Assembly: GCF_002734285.1 (NCBI RefSeq)
Contig: NZ_NSEA01000004.1
Span: 1-64,000 of the forward strand
From: Fredinandcohnia onubensis
GTDB lineage: Bacteria; Bacillota; Bacilli; Bacillales; Bacillaceae_L
Length of the DNA stretch: 64,000 nucleotides
Direction: 5' to 3'
Positions 7,279 through 17,309 of the stretch are shown piece by piece. The notes under the pieces are model-generated. The model searched no databases. It had not been told where the DNA came from and saw nothing but the letters and a program-made list of their open reading frames with translations. Position 1 is the stretch's first letter. Each line of letters starts with the position of its first letter. The translations under genes were made by a program, and so were the position numbers.

Positions 7279-9486
7279 ATGAAAATAAAGGTTAAAAATA
7301 ACAATATAAACAGAGGAGCAGCATTTATTAGTATAATATTTGCTTTGCTCTTTTTTACATTGATGGCAAGATTTGTGTATATCCAAGGTACGGGTAAGGT
7401 TGATGGTGTTGTTTTAGCGGCTTTAGCAGAAGAAAAATATACAAAACAAAGAGCAATTGAAGCAAAACGAGGAGCTATTTATGACCGCAATGGGAATCCA
7501 ATTGCTGAGGACACTTCTTCTTTTACAGTGGTCGCAATCCTCGACGAAGAACTAACCCTAGACGAAGATAATCCGAAACATGTAGTTGATCCTGAAGAAA
7601 CGGCAAGCAAGCTTGCACCGCTTTTAAAAATGGATGAAAACGAAATGTATAAAATTTTAACAAAGCCTGATCGAAAACAGGTTGAGTTTGGTACGAATGG
7701 ACGCGATATAAGTACATCACTCAAGCAAGAAATTGAAGCATTAGAATTGCCTGGCATTGCGTTTAGACGAGAATCAAAACGCTACTATCCGAATGGGACG
7801 TTTGCATCACATCTTGTAGGGTATGCCGGTAAAGTAACCGACAAGGAAACTAAAAAGACGGATACCGTCGGAATGTTGGGGATTGAAAAAGACCTCGATA
7901 AATATCTTCTTGAAGAAGATGGCTATATGAAATTTCAAAGTGATACAAAAGGGTATAAGCTTCCGGACGCTAAAGAACAGATAGTGGCTCCCGATAATGG
8001 AAGTAATGTTTATTTAACGATTGACCAAACGATTCAAACTTTCTTAGAGGACGCCATGAACACGGCTGTTAAGGAATATAAGCCGAAAAAAGTGATCGGT
8101 GTTGTTGCTAATCCAAAGACCGGCGAAATCTTAGCGATGTCAACAAGACCAAGCTTTGACCCGAATGTAAGAAATATCGAAAATTACTTAAATGATGTGA
8201 TTGCCTATCCATTTGAACCAGGTTCTACGATGAAGATATTCACATTGGCAGCAGCGATAGAAGAGGGAGTCTATAATGGTAATGCAAAATTCGCTTCTGG
8301 AAGCTACTCTGTGGGTGGAGAAACCATTCGTGACCATAACAGGGTAGGTTGGGGTTCAATTACCTATGATGAAGGCGTGCTTAAATCTTCAAACGTTTCA
8401 TTTGCAAAAATTGCAAATGAACAATTAGGTACGGATAAATTATTGGAGTATTTAGGTCGTTTTGGTCTTGACCGACCAACTGGTATTGATTTAGAAGGCG
8501 AAGTTGAAAATAAGATAAACTTTAAATGGGAGATTGATAAAGTATCAACAGCATTTGGACAAGCATCTTCTGTTACTCCAATACAGCAGGTCCAGGCCGC
8601 AACAGCCATTGCAAACGGTGGAAAGATGATGAAACCATATGTTGTCGATAAAATCGTTGACCCTGATACGAATAAAACGGTTGTCGACCATGAGCCTAAA
8701 GTAGCAGGTCAACCAGTGTCAGCTGAAACTGCTAAGCATGTGTTAGATTTGTTAGGTAAAGTGGTAACGGATGGAACAGGAAGACAATATAATCTAGAAG
8801 GTTACCAAGTGGCAGGGAAAACAGGTACTGCCGAAATTCCTAGTCCTCAGGGTGGGTATTTATATGGAAGAGGAAATTATTTATATTCCTTTCTTGGGAT
8901 GGCCCCACTGGATAACCCGAAACTTGTTGTTTATGTTGCAGTTCAACAACCAGAACTTAAAGATACCGACATTGGCAGCGAGCCAGTTGCGCTTGTATTC
9001 AATCATGTTATGAAAAATAGCCTGCAGTATTTAAATATTCAACCAACTGATCCAAGTCCAGAAAATAATGAGAATGTAGATCAAGAAATAGCAACTGACT
9101 CTTATGCAGGGAAATCAAAAGAAGAGGCAATAGCAGCAATTGAAAAGCAAAATCTTAGAGCGACTGTGATTGGAAATGGAAAGAAGATCGTTGCTCAGAT
9201 TCCGAAACAAGGCGAAAAAGTTCTGCCAAATGAGCATATATTCCTTCGTACCGACCAAGATGCAACCCTTCCGGACATGACGGGCTGGTCTTTACGGGAC
9301 GTCATGATGTTAGCCGATTTAACGAATATCAAAGCATCTTATAATGGTAATGGTTATGTTGTCAAACAAAGCTTAGAGCCAGGGTCAATCTTAAAAGAAG
9401 GGGATAAGTTAACGGTAAATCTTGAAACACCAAATACACCGGGAGAAGAACCCGTTGAAGAAGAGAATAGTGAGAAAGAACAATGA
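7279..9486 (+). CDS. pbpB: Penicillin-binding protein 2B (septal transpeptidase)
   Basis: PBP2B is the class B transpeptidase that cross-links septal peptidoglycan. The 735-residue protein has a membrane anchor (about 13-35), a dimerisation domain, and a transpeptidase domain. The transpeptidase domain carries the catalytic serine S316 in STMK, SSN at 370-372 and KTGT at 514-517. Two PASTA domains end the protein (about 615-670 and 672-725), followed by an acidic tail. Together with FtsL/DivIB it forms the division-specific synthase core. A short hairpin terminator follows, separating it from the sporulation paralogue spoVD. Confidence 0.94.
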   Translation: MKIKVKNNNINRGAAFISIIFALLFFTLMARFVYIQGTGKVDGVVLAALAEEKYTKQRAIEAKRGAIYDRNGNPIAEDTSSFTVVAILDEELTLDEDNPKHVVDPEETASKLAPLLKMDENEMYKILTKPDRKQVEFGTNGRDISTSLKQEIEALELPGIAFRRESKRYYPNGTFASHLVGYAGKVTDKETKKTDTVGMLGIEKDLDKYLLEEDGYMKFQSDTKGYKLPDAKEQIVAPDNGSNVYLTIDQTIQTFLEDAMNTAVKEYKPKKVIGVVANPKTGEILAMSTRPSFDPNVRNIENYLNDVIAYPFEPGSTMKIFTLAAAIEEGVYNGNAKFASGSYSVGGETIRDHNRVGWGSITYDEGVLKSSNVSFAKIANEQLGTDKLLEYLGRFGLDRPTGIDLEGEVENKINFKWEIDKVSTAFGQASSVTPIQQVQAATAIANGGKMMKPYVVDKIVDPDTNKTVVDHEPKVAGQPVSAETAKHVLDLLGKVVTDGTGRQYNLEGYQVAGKTGTAEIPSPQGGYLYGRGNYLYSFLGMAPLDNPKLVVYVAVQQPELKDTDIGSEPVALVFNHVMKNSLQYLNIQPTDPSPENNENVDQEIATDSYAGKSKEEAIAAIEKQNLRATVIGNGKKIVAQIPKQGEKVLPNEHIFLRTDQDATLPDMTGWSLRDVMMLADLTNIKASYNGNGYVVKQSLEPGSILKEGDKLTVNLETPNTPGEEPVEEENSEKEQ

Positions 9487-9487
9487 G

Positions 9488-9513
9488 GGAGCTGATTTTT
9501 CAGTTCCTTTTTT
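9488..9513 (+). terminator. Short terminator between pbpB and spoVD
   Basis: GGAGCTGA pairs with TCAGTTCC around TTTT and is followed by a run of T. It would partly uncouple spoVD from vegetative dcw transcription. Confidence 0.65.
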
Positions 9514-9544
9514 GTTATAAGAAATTCATTGGCGACCCTTTCGT

Positions 9545-9572
9545 TCTATTCATTCCTGTACAAGCATATATT
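9545..9572 (+). promoter_or_regulatory. Possible SigE-type promoter for spoVD
   Basis: CATATATT (9565-9572) resembles the SigE -10 consensus CATACAMT, matching 6 of 8 positions. A TCTATT hexamer lies 14 bases upstream in place of the ATATT-like -35. B. subtilis spoVD is transcribed by SigE. The match is partial and there is no experimental support here. Confidence 0.35.
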
Positions 9573-9645
9573 TAGACGAGCCTTGGATTTTAAAGAGATT
9601 TTCACTTTTTAAAGGCGCTTACGTTTCAATAGGAGGTACAACAAT

Positions 9646-11601
9646 ATGCGAGTTTCGAATGTAACAGTACGAAGAAGGTTATCAATAGTACTATTTATAG
9701 GGTTTTTATTATTTCTAATTATTGATGTTCGCTTAGGGTATGTTCAATTTTTTGTAGGAGAAAAGCTGACTGCACTCGCCAAAGATTCTTGGAGCAGGGA
9801 CATTCCGTTTGAACCTGAACGCGGAAAAATTCTCGATCGCAATGATGTTGTCCTCGCTACCAATCAAAGTGCTCCGACAGTTTTAGTTGTTCCTAGACAA
9901 ATTGAAAACCCTGCTGAGGCAGCAGAAAAATTAGCTGCAGTATTAAATATGTCAAAAGAGAAAGCATTTAAAAAAATTACCCAAAATGAGTCAAAGGTAT
10001 ATATCAATCCCGAGGGCAGAAAAATTTCTCATGAAAAAGCGAATGAGGTCCGTGCACTTGGGATAAAGGGTGTTTACATCGCGGAAGATTCAAAGCGTCA
10101 TTATCCTTTTGGCAGTTACCTCTCTCATGTATTAGGCTTTGCTGGTATCGATAACCAAGGGTTAACAGGACTAGAGAAAAGTTATGATGAAGAATTAAAG
10201 GGTGAAGAAGGAAGTGTTCAGTTTTATTCAGATGCGAAAGGTAGAAGAATGCCAGATATCGCGGATGATTATACACCTCCGAAGGATGGTTTGGATTTGA
10301 GGCTAACCATTGATACAAAAATCCAAACCGTAATTGAACGGGAACTTGATAATGCTGAAGCACAATATAACCCTGATGGAATCATTGCGATTGCGATGAA
10401 TCCAAATAATGGAGAAATTTTAGGGATGTCTTCAAGACCTGATTTTGATCCAGCCAACTTTAGGAACGTCCCACAAGAGGTATATAACCGTAACCTCCCA
10501 GTTTGGAGTACGTATGAACCTGGTTCAACTTTTAAGATTATTACACTAGCAGCTTCCTTAGAGGAGGGAAAAGTCAACTTAGAGAATGATCATTTTACTG
10601 ATCCCGGTTTTGCGAAAGTAGGGGGAGCAACACTTAAGTGCTGGAAAAGGGGCGGACATGGACATCAGACCTTCTTAGAGGTCGTCCAAAATTCATGTAA
10701 CCCAGGATTTGTAGAACTAGGCACTAGATTAGGAAAAGACACCTTATTTAAGTATATAAAGAATTTTGGATTTGGACAAAAGACTGGAATTGATCTTCAA
10801 GGAGAAGGGACAGGTATTCTATTTAAACCTGAAAATGTCGGTCCTGTAGAGTTAGCCACAACAGCATTTGGTCAAGGGGTAGCCGTAACACCGATTCAAC
10901 AGGTCACAGCTGTAGCTGCAGCGGTAAATGGAGGGACCTTATATAAGCCGTATGTTGCTAAAGAATGGGTGGACCCTATAACAGGTCAGGTTGTTAAACG
11001 GAATGAGCCTGAAGCTATTCGTAGTGTCATTTCAGAAGAAACATCCAAACAGGTACGTTTTGCGCTTGAAAATGTTGTTGCCAAAGGTTCTGGTGGTGGA
11101 GCTTATGTGGATGGTTATCGTGTGGGTGGTAAAACAGGTACTGCCCAAAAATCGAAAAAAGGTGGCGGCTATCTACAAAATAACCACATCGTATCCTTTA
11201 TTGGATTTGCACCGGCAGATGACCCACAAATTGTCGTATACATTGCCGTAGATAATCCTAAAGGTACTGTGCAATTTGGTGGAGTAGTAGCAGCGCCAAT
11301 CGTTGGAAATATTATGCGTGAAAGTTTACCGTTGCTTGGTATTGAAAAGCGAGACAATCAAATCGAGAAAGAAATCAAATTGTGGACCGATAAAAAATAT
11401 CTTGAAGTTCCTGATGTGATTGGCTTGACTAAGCAGGAATTGCAACAACAATTAATGAATATAAAATTGGATATAAGTGGTGAAGGAAATGTTGTCGTTG
11501 ACCAAGCTCCAAATGCAGGTGAACGAGTTCAAGAAGGAACAACATTACGAATCCATCTCGGGGAAGGCGCAGATAAAAAAGAATCAAAAGATAAGAATTA
11601 A
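9646..11601 (+). CDS. spoVD: Sporulation-specific penicillin-binding protein SpoVD
   Basis: SpoVD is the class B transpeptidase needed for spore cortex peptidoglycan, working with the SEDS protein SpoVE. The 651-residue protein has an N-terminal membrane anchor (about 12-33). Catalytic motifs are STFK with S294, SCN at 350-352 and KTGT at 496-499. A single C-terminal PASTA domain spans about 585-640, against two in PBP2B upstream, which is the usual way to tell the two apart. The AGGAGG Shine-Dalgarno is strong. spoVE lies five genes downstream. Confidence 0.94.
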   Translation: MRVSNVTVRRRLSIVLFIGFLLFLIIDVRLGYVQFFVGEKLTALAKDSWSRDIPFEPERGKILDRNDVVLATNQSAPTVLVVPRQIENPAEAAEKLAAVLNMSKEKAFKKITQNESKVYINPEGRKISHEKANEVRALGIKGVYIAEDSKRHYPFGSYLSHVLGFAGIDNQGLTGLEKSYDEELKGEEGSVQFYSDAKGRRMPDIADDYTPPKDGLDLRLTIDTKIQTVIERELDNAEAQYNPDGIIAIAMNPNNGEILGMSSRPDFDPANFRNVPQEVYNRNLPVWSTYEPGSTFKIITLAASLEEGKVNLENDHFTDPGFAKVGGATLKCWKRGGHGHQTFLEVVQNSCNPGFVELGTRLGKDTLFKYIKNFGFGQKTGIDLQGEGTGILFKPENVGPVELATTAFGQGVAVTPIQQVTAVAAAVNGGTLYKPYVAKEWVDPITGQVVKRNEPEAIRSVISEETSKQVRFALENVVAKGSGGGAYVDGYRVGGKTGTAQKSKKGGGYLQNNHIVSFIGFAPADDPQIVVYIAVDNPKGTVQFGGVVAAPIVGNIMRESLPLLGIEKRDNQIEKEIKLWTDKKYLEVPDVIGLTKQELQQQLMNIKLDISGEGNVVVDQAPNAGERVQEGTTLRIHLGEGADKKESKDKN

Positions 11602-11602
11602 G

Positions 11603-11637
11603 TAGCCAAAGGATTCCCCCTTTTGGCTTCTTTTTTC
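11603..11637 (+). terminator. Terminator after spoVD
   Basis: AGCCAAA pairs with TTTGGCT around a C-rich loop, followed by CTTTTTT. Confidence 0.72.
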
Positions 11638-11806
11638 TATAAAAAGGAATACCTTTAATATAGAGGAATAAAATTTTTTGTAAGGTCCTTTTGTTAAATG
11701 TCTAATAGGTAAATAGGGTACTAGACAACAACGTAAGTCTGGAGTAACATGTTAATCTGGTGCCCATTCGACAGAGTAAATCTTTCGAGGGGAAATGGTA
11801 AAATTC

Positions 11807-13273
11807 ATGATGAGATTACAAGAATTATTAGCTAACTTGCATGATTTTACGGAAAAAGGTAGTGCCAACCCACTTATCACATCTCTTGAAATGGACTCGA
11901 GAGCGGTAGGAAAGGGAAGTTTGTTCTTTTGTGTAGAAGGTAGTACGTTTGATGGCCATTTGTTTGCAAAGCAAGCGGAAGAACAAGGTGCTGTTGCTAT
12001 TATTGCTGAAAAAGAGGTCCAGGTATCCATTCCGGTTATCAAGGTAAAAAACACCCGAAGAACAATGGCTGTGTTGGCTGACGCTTTTTACCATCACCCG
12101 ACACATCAACTCCATTTAATTGGAGTTACTGGGACAAATGGTAAAACGTCAATAAGTCACATAATCGAGGAGATATTTAAAGAAGCTGGCCAGAAAATAG
12201 GCTTAATTGGAACCATGCATACGAAAATTGGTGAAAAGACCATTGAAATGAAAAATACAACACCAGAATCAGTCATGCTACAAAGGTATTTTAAGCAAAT
12301 GGTTTCTGAGAAAATAAACACCGCAGTTATGGAGGTTTCCTCTCATGCCCTAGATATTGGTAGGGTCCATGGTTGTGATTTTAATATTGCTGTTTTCTCT
12401 AATTTGACTCAGGATCATCTGGATTACCACCAGACAATTGACGAGTATCGTAGAGTAAAAGGTCTGTTGTTTACTGGATTAGGAAATCGATTTGACAAAG
12501 ATAATCCAAAATTTGCCGTACTAAATAATGATGACCCTGCTTCAAGGGAATATGCAAGGTCTACTTCAGCAGCTATCATCTCATATGGCATTCACCATTC
12601 AGCTGATATTGTGGCTTCGTGTGTTCGTATGACCGCCTCAGGGACAGAGTTTATTTTAACAACTCCGTTCGGTTCTTACGAGGTGAAGATGAATTTAATT
12701 GGTATGTTTAGTGTCTATAATGTGTTGGCGGCAATCGCTACTTGTATCATTTCTGGAATACCTATTTCAACCATTATTTCAGCAGTTGAAAAGGTAAAAG
12801 GGGTTCCCGGACGTTTTGAAATTGTGAACCTAGGGCAAAATTTTACTGTGATTGTGGATTATGCACATACGCCTGATAGCCTTGAAAATGTTTTGAAAAC
12901 TGTAAAAGAGTTTTCAAATGGGAAAATCTTTGTCATTATTGGATGTGGTGGTGATCGTGATCGGTCAAAGCGCCCAATCATGGCAAGGATTGCTACAAAA
13001 TTTGCGGATATCCCTATTTTTACATCAGATAATCCTCGCTCAGAAGACCCTGTTCAAATTCTAAAGGAGATGGAAGCTGGAGTAGTAGGAGAAACATACA
13101 TCACAATCCCCGATCGTGAAAAAGCAATATTTTATGCTATTTCAAATGCGGGTGAGAATGATATAATAATCATTGCTGGCAAAGGACACGAAACTTATCA
13201 ACTCATCGGGAATAAAATTCACTCGTTTGATGACCGCCTTGTTGCAGCACGTGCAATTAAGGAGTTGACATAA
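11807..13273 (+). CDS. murE: UDP-N-acetylmuramoyl-L-alanyl-D-glutamate--2,6-diaminopimelate ligase MurE
   Basis: MurE adds meso-diaminopimelate to UDP-MurNAc-L-Ala-D-Glu. All three Mur ligase domains are present: an N-domain with DSRAV and GSTFDGHLF, a central ATPase with GVTGTNGKTS, and a C-domain with the DNPRSEDP motif that marks meso-DAP rather than lysine specificity. B. subtilis MurE begins MKLTKLL, matching MRLQELL here. The start is therefore placed at one of two adjacent ATG codons (11807 or 11810). The ATG at 11795 almost touches the GAGGGGA Shine-Dalgarno and is rejected. It abuts the next gene. Confidence 0.94.
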   Translation: MMRLQELLANLHDFTEKGSANPLITSLEMDSRAVGKGSLFFCVEGSTFDGHLFAKQAEEQGAVAIIAEKEVQVSIPVIKVKNTRRTMAVLADAFYHHPTHQLHLIGVTGTNGKTSISHIIEEIFKEAGQKIGLIGTMHTKIGEKTIEMKNTTPESVMLQRYFKQMVSEKINTAVMEVSSHALDIGRVHGCDFNIAVFSNLTQDHLDYHQTIDEYRRVKGLLFTGLGNRFDKDNPKFAVLNNDDPASREYARSTSAAIISYGIHHSADIVASCVRMTASGTEFILTTPFGSYEVKMNLIGMFSVYNVLAAIATCIISGIPISTIISAVEKVKGVPGRFEIVNLGQNFTVIVDYAHTPDSLENVLKTVKEFSNGKIFVIIGCGGDRDRSKRPIMARIATKFADIPIFTSDNPRSEDPVQILKEMEAGVVGETYITIPDREKAIFYAISNAGENDIIIIAGKGHETYQLIGNKIHSFDDRLVAARAIKELT

Positions 13274-13720
13274 TTGTTATCCAACCACGATTTATGGAGT
13301 CTTTTTCAAGAATCATATGGATTAAGAAGTCAAGATTTCTATTTTGAAGAAGTGATTACAGATCCAAACCTCATCACGAAAAAAGGGCTATTTATTTCAA
13401 TTGAACAAGAAAAAAGGGATGAATTATTAAAGCGTGCGCTTTATAATGGTGTGGTTGCAGCAGTTTGGCCCAAGGAAGAGAAATTACCGGGATTTCTTCC
13501 CAATCATTTCCCTGTATTTATAGTACCAGAACCACTACCAGCACTGAAACTAATCCTAGAATTCTATCTTAAAAAAATCGAAGAAAATGGGTATGATCAA
13601 ATGACAAAATTTAGACTATTTAATCATGTAACTGAAGAAATGAAACAAAACTATCCCATAGTGGATGAAATAACGAAGCTGACAAAAAAAGTAGCAATGA
13701 ATGAAGAAGGGAGGGGATAA
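13274..13720 (+). CDS. Stand-alone degenerate Mur-ligase N-terminal domain protein
   Basis: The 148-residue protein has no clear named orthologue that I recognise. Residues about 22-100 follow the fold pattern of the MurE/MurF substrate-binding N-domain: a strand and loop like [16 protein letters not shown] in place of DSR...KGxLFVAI, then [12 protein letters not shown], then [20 protein letters not shown] in place of the IPVI..VEDTLxAL segment. The DGHDF motif and the whole ATPase and C-terminal ligase domains are absent. A charged helical tail follows. The TTG start touches the murE stop, with AAGGAG nine bases upstream, so translation is coupled. mraY begins 2 bases later. A regulatory or scaffolding role is only a guess. 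Confidence 0.72.
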   Translation: MLSNHDLWSLFQESYGLRSQDFYFEEVITDPNLITKKGLFISIEQEKRDELLKRALYNGVVAAVWPKEEKLPGFLPNHFPVFIVPEPLPALKLILEFYLKKIEENGYDQMTKFRLFNHVTEEMKQNYPIVDEITKLTKKVAMNEEGRG

Positions 13721-13722
13721 GG

Positions 13723-14697
13723 ATGATAGAAGAAGTAGTCATATACTCGATTGCAATAGGGTTTATAATAAGTGTCATTCTTTCCCCTATTTTTATCCCT
13801 TTCTTACGTAGATTAAAATTTGGACAAAGTATCCGTGAGGAAGGACCTAAATCCCATCAAAAAAAATCGGGAACACCGACGATGGGTGGAATCATTATTC
13901 TGGTTTCCATTTTACTAACTACCCTTTTAGTGTCAAATCGATTAGGTGAACTGTCTGTTACTACATATTTGCTTTTATTTGTAACAATTGGGTATGGGGT
14001 ACTAGGCTTTTTAGATGACTTTATTAAAGTGGTATTAAAAAGGAATCTCGGTTTGACTTCGAGACAGAAACTGTTTGGTCAAATCGTTATTGCTATCATT
14101 TTTTATTTTATTTTTAAACAAAATAATTTTTCAACAGCAATCTCAATACCAGGTACAGATTTTGAATTTGATTTAAAACTTCTGTATGTACTGCTGTTAA
14201 TTGTATGGTTAGTAGGGTTCTCCAATGCAGTCAATTTAACGGATGGTTTAGATGGATTAGTATCGGGTACAGCAGCAATTGCTTTTGGGGCATTTGCGGT
14301 TTTAGCTTGGAATCAAGCGCAATATGATGTTGCTATTTTCTGTGTAGCTGTAGTCGGTGCAGTTCTTGGATTCCTCGTATTTAATGCCAACCCTGCCAAG
14401 GTATTCATGGGTGATACAGGTTCGCTTGCACTTGGTGGAGCAATTGCGACAGTTGCTATCATGCTAAAGCTTGAAATACTATTATTATTAATTGGTGGCG
14501 TATTTGTAATAGAGACATTGTCTGTTATTATTCAAGTCATTTCGTTTAAAACAACAGGCAGACGTGTTTTTAGAATGAGTCCTTTGCATCACCATTATGA
14601 ATTAGTAGGATGGTCTGAATGGCGAGTTGTTGTGACATTTTGGACTGTTGGATTATTGTGTGCCATTCTTGGAATCTATATTGAGGTGTGGATTTAA
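13723..14697 (+). CDS. mraY: Phospho-N-acetylmuramoyl-pentapeptide-transferase MraY
   Basis: MraY transfers phospho-MurNAc-pentapeptide to undecaprenyl phosphate, making lipid I at the inner membrane face. The 324-residue protein has about ten membrane helices. Diagnostic motifs are visible: GTPTMGG near residue 50, the aspartate motif LDDFIKV near 97-103, NLTDGLDGL near 172-180, [12 protein letters not shown] near 228-239, and the MSPLHHHYE loop near 285-293. A GGGAGGGG Shine-Dalgarno precedes the ATG. murD starts immediately after the stop. Confidence 0.96.
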   Translation: MIEEVVIYSIAIGFIISVILSPIFIPFLRRLKFGQSIREEGPKSHQKKSGTPTMGGIIILVSILLTTLLVSNRLGELSVTTYLLLFVTIGYGVLGFLDDFIKVVLKRNLGLTSRQKLFGQIVIAIIFYFIFKQNNFSTAISIPGTDFEFDLKLLYVLLLIVWLVGFSNAVNLTDGLDGLVSGTAAIAFGAFAVLAWNQAQYDVAIFCVAVVGAVLGFLVFNANPAKVFMGDTGSLALGGAIATVAIMLKLEILLLLIGGVFVIETLSVIIQVISFKTTGRRVFRMSPLHHHYELVGWSEWRVVVTFWTVGLLCAILGIYIEVWI

Positions 14698-16050
14698 TTG
14701 AAAAAATCAGAGAAGTTTACTAATAAGCATATTTTAATACTTGGACTTGCCAAAAGCGGCTATGCTGCAGCAAGAGTTCTCCATGAGGTTGGGGCTATTC
14801 TAACTGTTAATGACCAAAAGCCGTATGAAGAAAATGAGGCTGCTCAGGAACTAGAAAAAATGGGAATTAAAGTAGTGTGTGGAGGTCATCCAATTGACAT
14901 TTTGGATGATCATTTTGACTTTATTATCAAAAATCCTGGGATCCCTTATAGTAATCCTATTCTTGTTAAGGCGATCGATAAAGGCATCCCTATTTTAACG
15001 GAAGTGGAGTTAGCATACCATATTTCTCCAGCTGATTTTATTGGGATTACGGGGTCAAATGGAAAGACAACGACCACCACGTTGATTTATGAAATGCTTG
15101 AAAAAGGAGAGAAGTCTCCATTAATTGCGGGAAATATTGGAACAGTTTCTTGCGAGGTTGCACAAGGGGCGGCAAAGGAAAATATTATCGTGACTGAGCT
15201 TTCTTCTTTTCAATTAATGGGAATTGAAGATTTTGCTCCTAAAATTGCTGTGTTGTTAAATATTTTCGATGCCCATCTTGATTACCATGGAACAAAGGAA
15301 GAGTACATCAAAGCAAAGGCGAGAATTTTTGAAAATCAGACAGAAGCTAATTATTGTGTCATCAACCTAGATGACAAGGATGTGATGTTTGCTGCTGAGA
15401 ATGTTAGAAGTAAGAAAGTTCCTTTTTCAACCACGAAAGTATTAAACGAAGGCGCTTATATAAAAGATCAGGCGATTTATTTTAATGATGAAAAAATCAT
15501 TGAAATTAATAATATTGTTTTACCAGGTGTTCATAATCTCGAAAATATCTTGGCTGCTGTTGCGGTTGCGAAGCTCGTGTCAACACCTAATACTGCCATT
15601 ATCGAGGTCTTAACAAGTTTTACAGGTGTTAAACACCGCCTTCAGTATGTCACTACAATTGAAAATCGTAAATTTTATAATGATTCAAAAGCGACAAATA
15701 TTCTTGCCACAAAGAAGGCAATTTCTGCCTTTGAACAGCCAGTTATTTTGTTAGCAGGTGGACTAGACCGTGGAAATGAATTTGATGAACTTGTAGATGA
15801 ACTAACCCGGGTGAAAGCGATGGTTCTATTTGGTCAAACAGCTAAAAAGCTTGAAAAAGCTGGCCAACTTGCTGGAATAGAAATCGTAAAAATTGTCGAT
15901 AATGTTGAAGCAGCGGTAAAAGTAGCTTATGATCTTTCAAATGAGGGTGATGTCATTTTATTATCACCTGCATGTGCTAGCTGGGATCAACATAAAACAT
16001 TTGAAGAAAGAGGAGACATTTTTATAAACGCCGTGCATAAGCTTAAGTAA
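14698..16050 (+). CDS. murD: UDP-N-acetylmuramoylalanine--D-glutamate ligase MurD
   Basis: MurD adds D-glutamate to UDP-MurNAc-L-Ala in the cytoplasm. The 450-residue protein has a Rossmann-like N-domain ([15 protein letters not shown], about 12-26), a central ATPase with [15 protein letters not shown] near residues 117-131, and a C-domain with FYNDSKATN and [10 protein letters not shown]. The start is TTG, directly abutting the mraY stop, with GAGGTG ten bases upstream. The tight junction implies translational coupling with mraY. Confidence 0.95.
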   Translation: MKKSEKFTNKHILILGLAKSGYAAARVLHEVGAILTVNDQKPYEENEAAQELEKMGIKVVCGGHPIDILDDHFDFIIKNPGIPYSNPILVKAIDKGIPILTEVELAYHISPADFIGITGSNGKTTTTTLIYEMLEKGEKSPLIAGNIGTVSCEVAQGAAKENIIVTELSSFQLMGIEDFAPKIAVLLNIFDAHLDYHGTKEEYIKAKARIFENQTEANYCVINLDDKDVMFAAENVRSKKVPFSTTKVLNEGAYIKDQAIYFNDEKIIEINNIVLPGVHNLENILAAVAVAKLVSTPNTAIIEVLTSFTGVKHRLQYVTTIENRKFYNDSKATNILATKKAISAFEQPVILLAGGLDRGNEFDELVDELTRVKAMVLFGQTAKKLEKAGQLAGIEIVKIVDNVEAAVKVAYDLSNEGDVILLSPACASWDQHKTFEERGDIFINAVHKLK

Positions 16051-16101
16051 GGGCTTGGACAATCTAGAGCTCTGAATCTAGAATGTAGAGGTGTTTTGAT
16101 T

Positions 16102-17199
16102 GTGACCCAGAGAACGACCCCGGATATCATTTTAATTATTACAACACTTACACTTTTAGCAGTTGGATTAATTATGGTGTACAGTGCCAGTGCAATATGG
16201 GCTACATATAAATTCGATGATTCGTTTTTCTTTGCTAAAAGACAATTATTATTTGCAAGTGTTGGAGTCATTGCGATGTTTTTCATCATGAATGTGGACT
16301 ATTGGACTTGGAGAACCTGGGCAAAAGTCCTAATCATTATTTGTTTTGTATTATTGGTCGCTGTACTAATCCCTGGAATTGGAATGGAACGTAATGGTTC
16401 TCAAAGTTGGATTGGCGTTGGAGCATTTTCAATACAACCATCAGAATTTATGAAATTAGCAATGATTGCGTTTTTGGCAAAATTCCTATCTGAGAATCAA
16501 AAGAAAATTACTTCCTTTAAAAAAGGATTAATGCCGTCACTGGGTCTTGTTTTTCTGGCGTTTGGTATGATTATGCTACAGCCGGATTTAGGAACGGGAA
16601 CAGTAATGGTTGGAACTTGTGTTGTGATGATATATGTAGCGGGGGCAAGAATCTCCCATTTTGTTGGTTTGGGCTTAATTGGAGTGGTGGGATTTGTTGC
16701 TTTAATTTTATCGGCTCCGTATCGAATTAAAAGGATTACATCCTTTTTAGACCCATGGGAAGATCCATTAGGAACAGGGTTTCAAATTATTCAATCTCTT
16801 TATGCAATTGGACCTGGAGGCTTATTCGGTTTAGGTTTGGGGCAAAGTCGGCAGAAATTTTTCTACTTGCCAGAACCTCAGACTGACTTCATTTTTGCCA
16901 TTCTAGCAGAAGAGTTGGGCTTTATCGGTGGTTCATTTGTCATCATTTTATTTAGTATTCTACTTTGGAGAGGCGTACGGATTGCTTTAGGGGCACCTGA
17001 TTTATATGGAAGTTTCCTGGGAATTGGAATTATCGGGATGATTGCGATCCAAGTAATTATAAATATTGGAGTTGTAACTGGTCTGATGCCGGTAACGGGA
17101 ATAACACTTCCGTTCTTAAGCTACGGAGGGTCATCCTTAACCTTAATGCTCATGGCAGTCGGTGTCCTTTTAAATATTAGTAGGTATTCAAGGTATTAA
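16102..17199 (+). CDS. spoVE: SEDS-family spore cortex glycosyltransferase SpoVE
   Basis: SpoVE is the SEDS (FtsW/RodA) polymerase partnered with SpoVD for spore cortex synthesis. The 365-residue protein has about ten membrane helices and is close to B. subtilis SpoVE, including MVYSASAIWATYKFDDSFFFA, GAFSIQPSEFMKLAMIAFLA and TGITLPFLSYGGSS (each given as a short region). The start is set at GTG 16102, eight bases after AGAGGTG. A TTG two codons upstream is too close to that site. A vegetative FtsW-like role cannot be excluded by sequence alone, but similarity and the spoVD context favour SpoVE. Confidence 0.92.
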   Translation: MTQRTTPDIILIITTLTLLAVGLIMVYSASAIWATYKFDDSFFFAKRQLLFASVGVIAMFFIMNVDYWTWRTWAKVLIIICFVLLVAVLIPGIGMERNGSQSWIGVGAFSIQPSEFMKLAMIAFLAKFLSENQKKITSFKKGLMPSLGLVFLAFGMIMLQPDLGTGTVMVGTCVVMIYVAGARISHFVGLGLIGVVGFVALILSAPYRIKRITSFLDPWEDPLGTGFQIIQSLYAIGPGGLFGLGLGQSRQKFFYLPEPQTDFIFAILAEELGFIGGSFVIILFSILLWRGVRIALGAPDLYGSFLGIGIIGMIAIQVIINIGVVTGLMPVTGITLPFLSYGGSSLTLMLMAVGVLLNISRYSRY

Positions 17200-17236
17200 C
17201 CCAAAAACACATGAATATATGTTATACTTAGAAAAA

Positions 17237-17270
17237 AGTTTAACCCTGTTTACTTGAACAGGGTTAAACT
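17237..17270. repeat. Perfect 14-bp inverted repeat between spoVE and murG
   Basis: AGTTTAACCCTGTT and AACAGGGTTAAACT flank a 6-nt loop. On the + strand the hairpin is not followed by a T run, whereas on the minus strand it is followed by TTTTTT. It lies 40 bases before the murG start. It could be an mRNA-stabilising or attenuating hairpin or an operator, and its function is unknown. Confidence 0.6.
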
Positions 17271-17309
17271 AATTTGAACGATAAACTTCCAAAAACGGGA
17301 GGAGTTTCC

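Noticed and set aside
10004-10363. 119-codon minus-strand frame inside spoVD
   Set aside because: It is fully antisense to a strongly conserved PBP gene, without a start signal or a recognisable domain.
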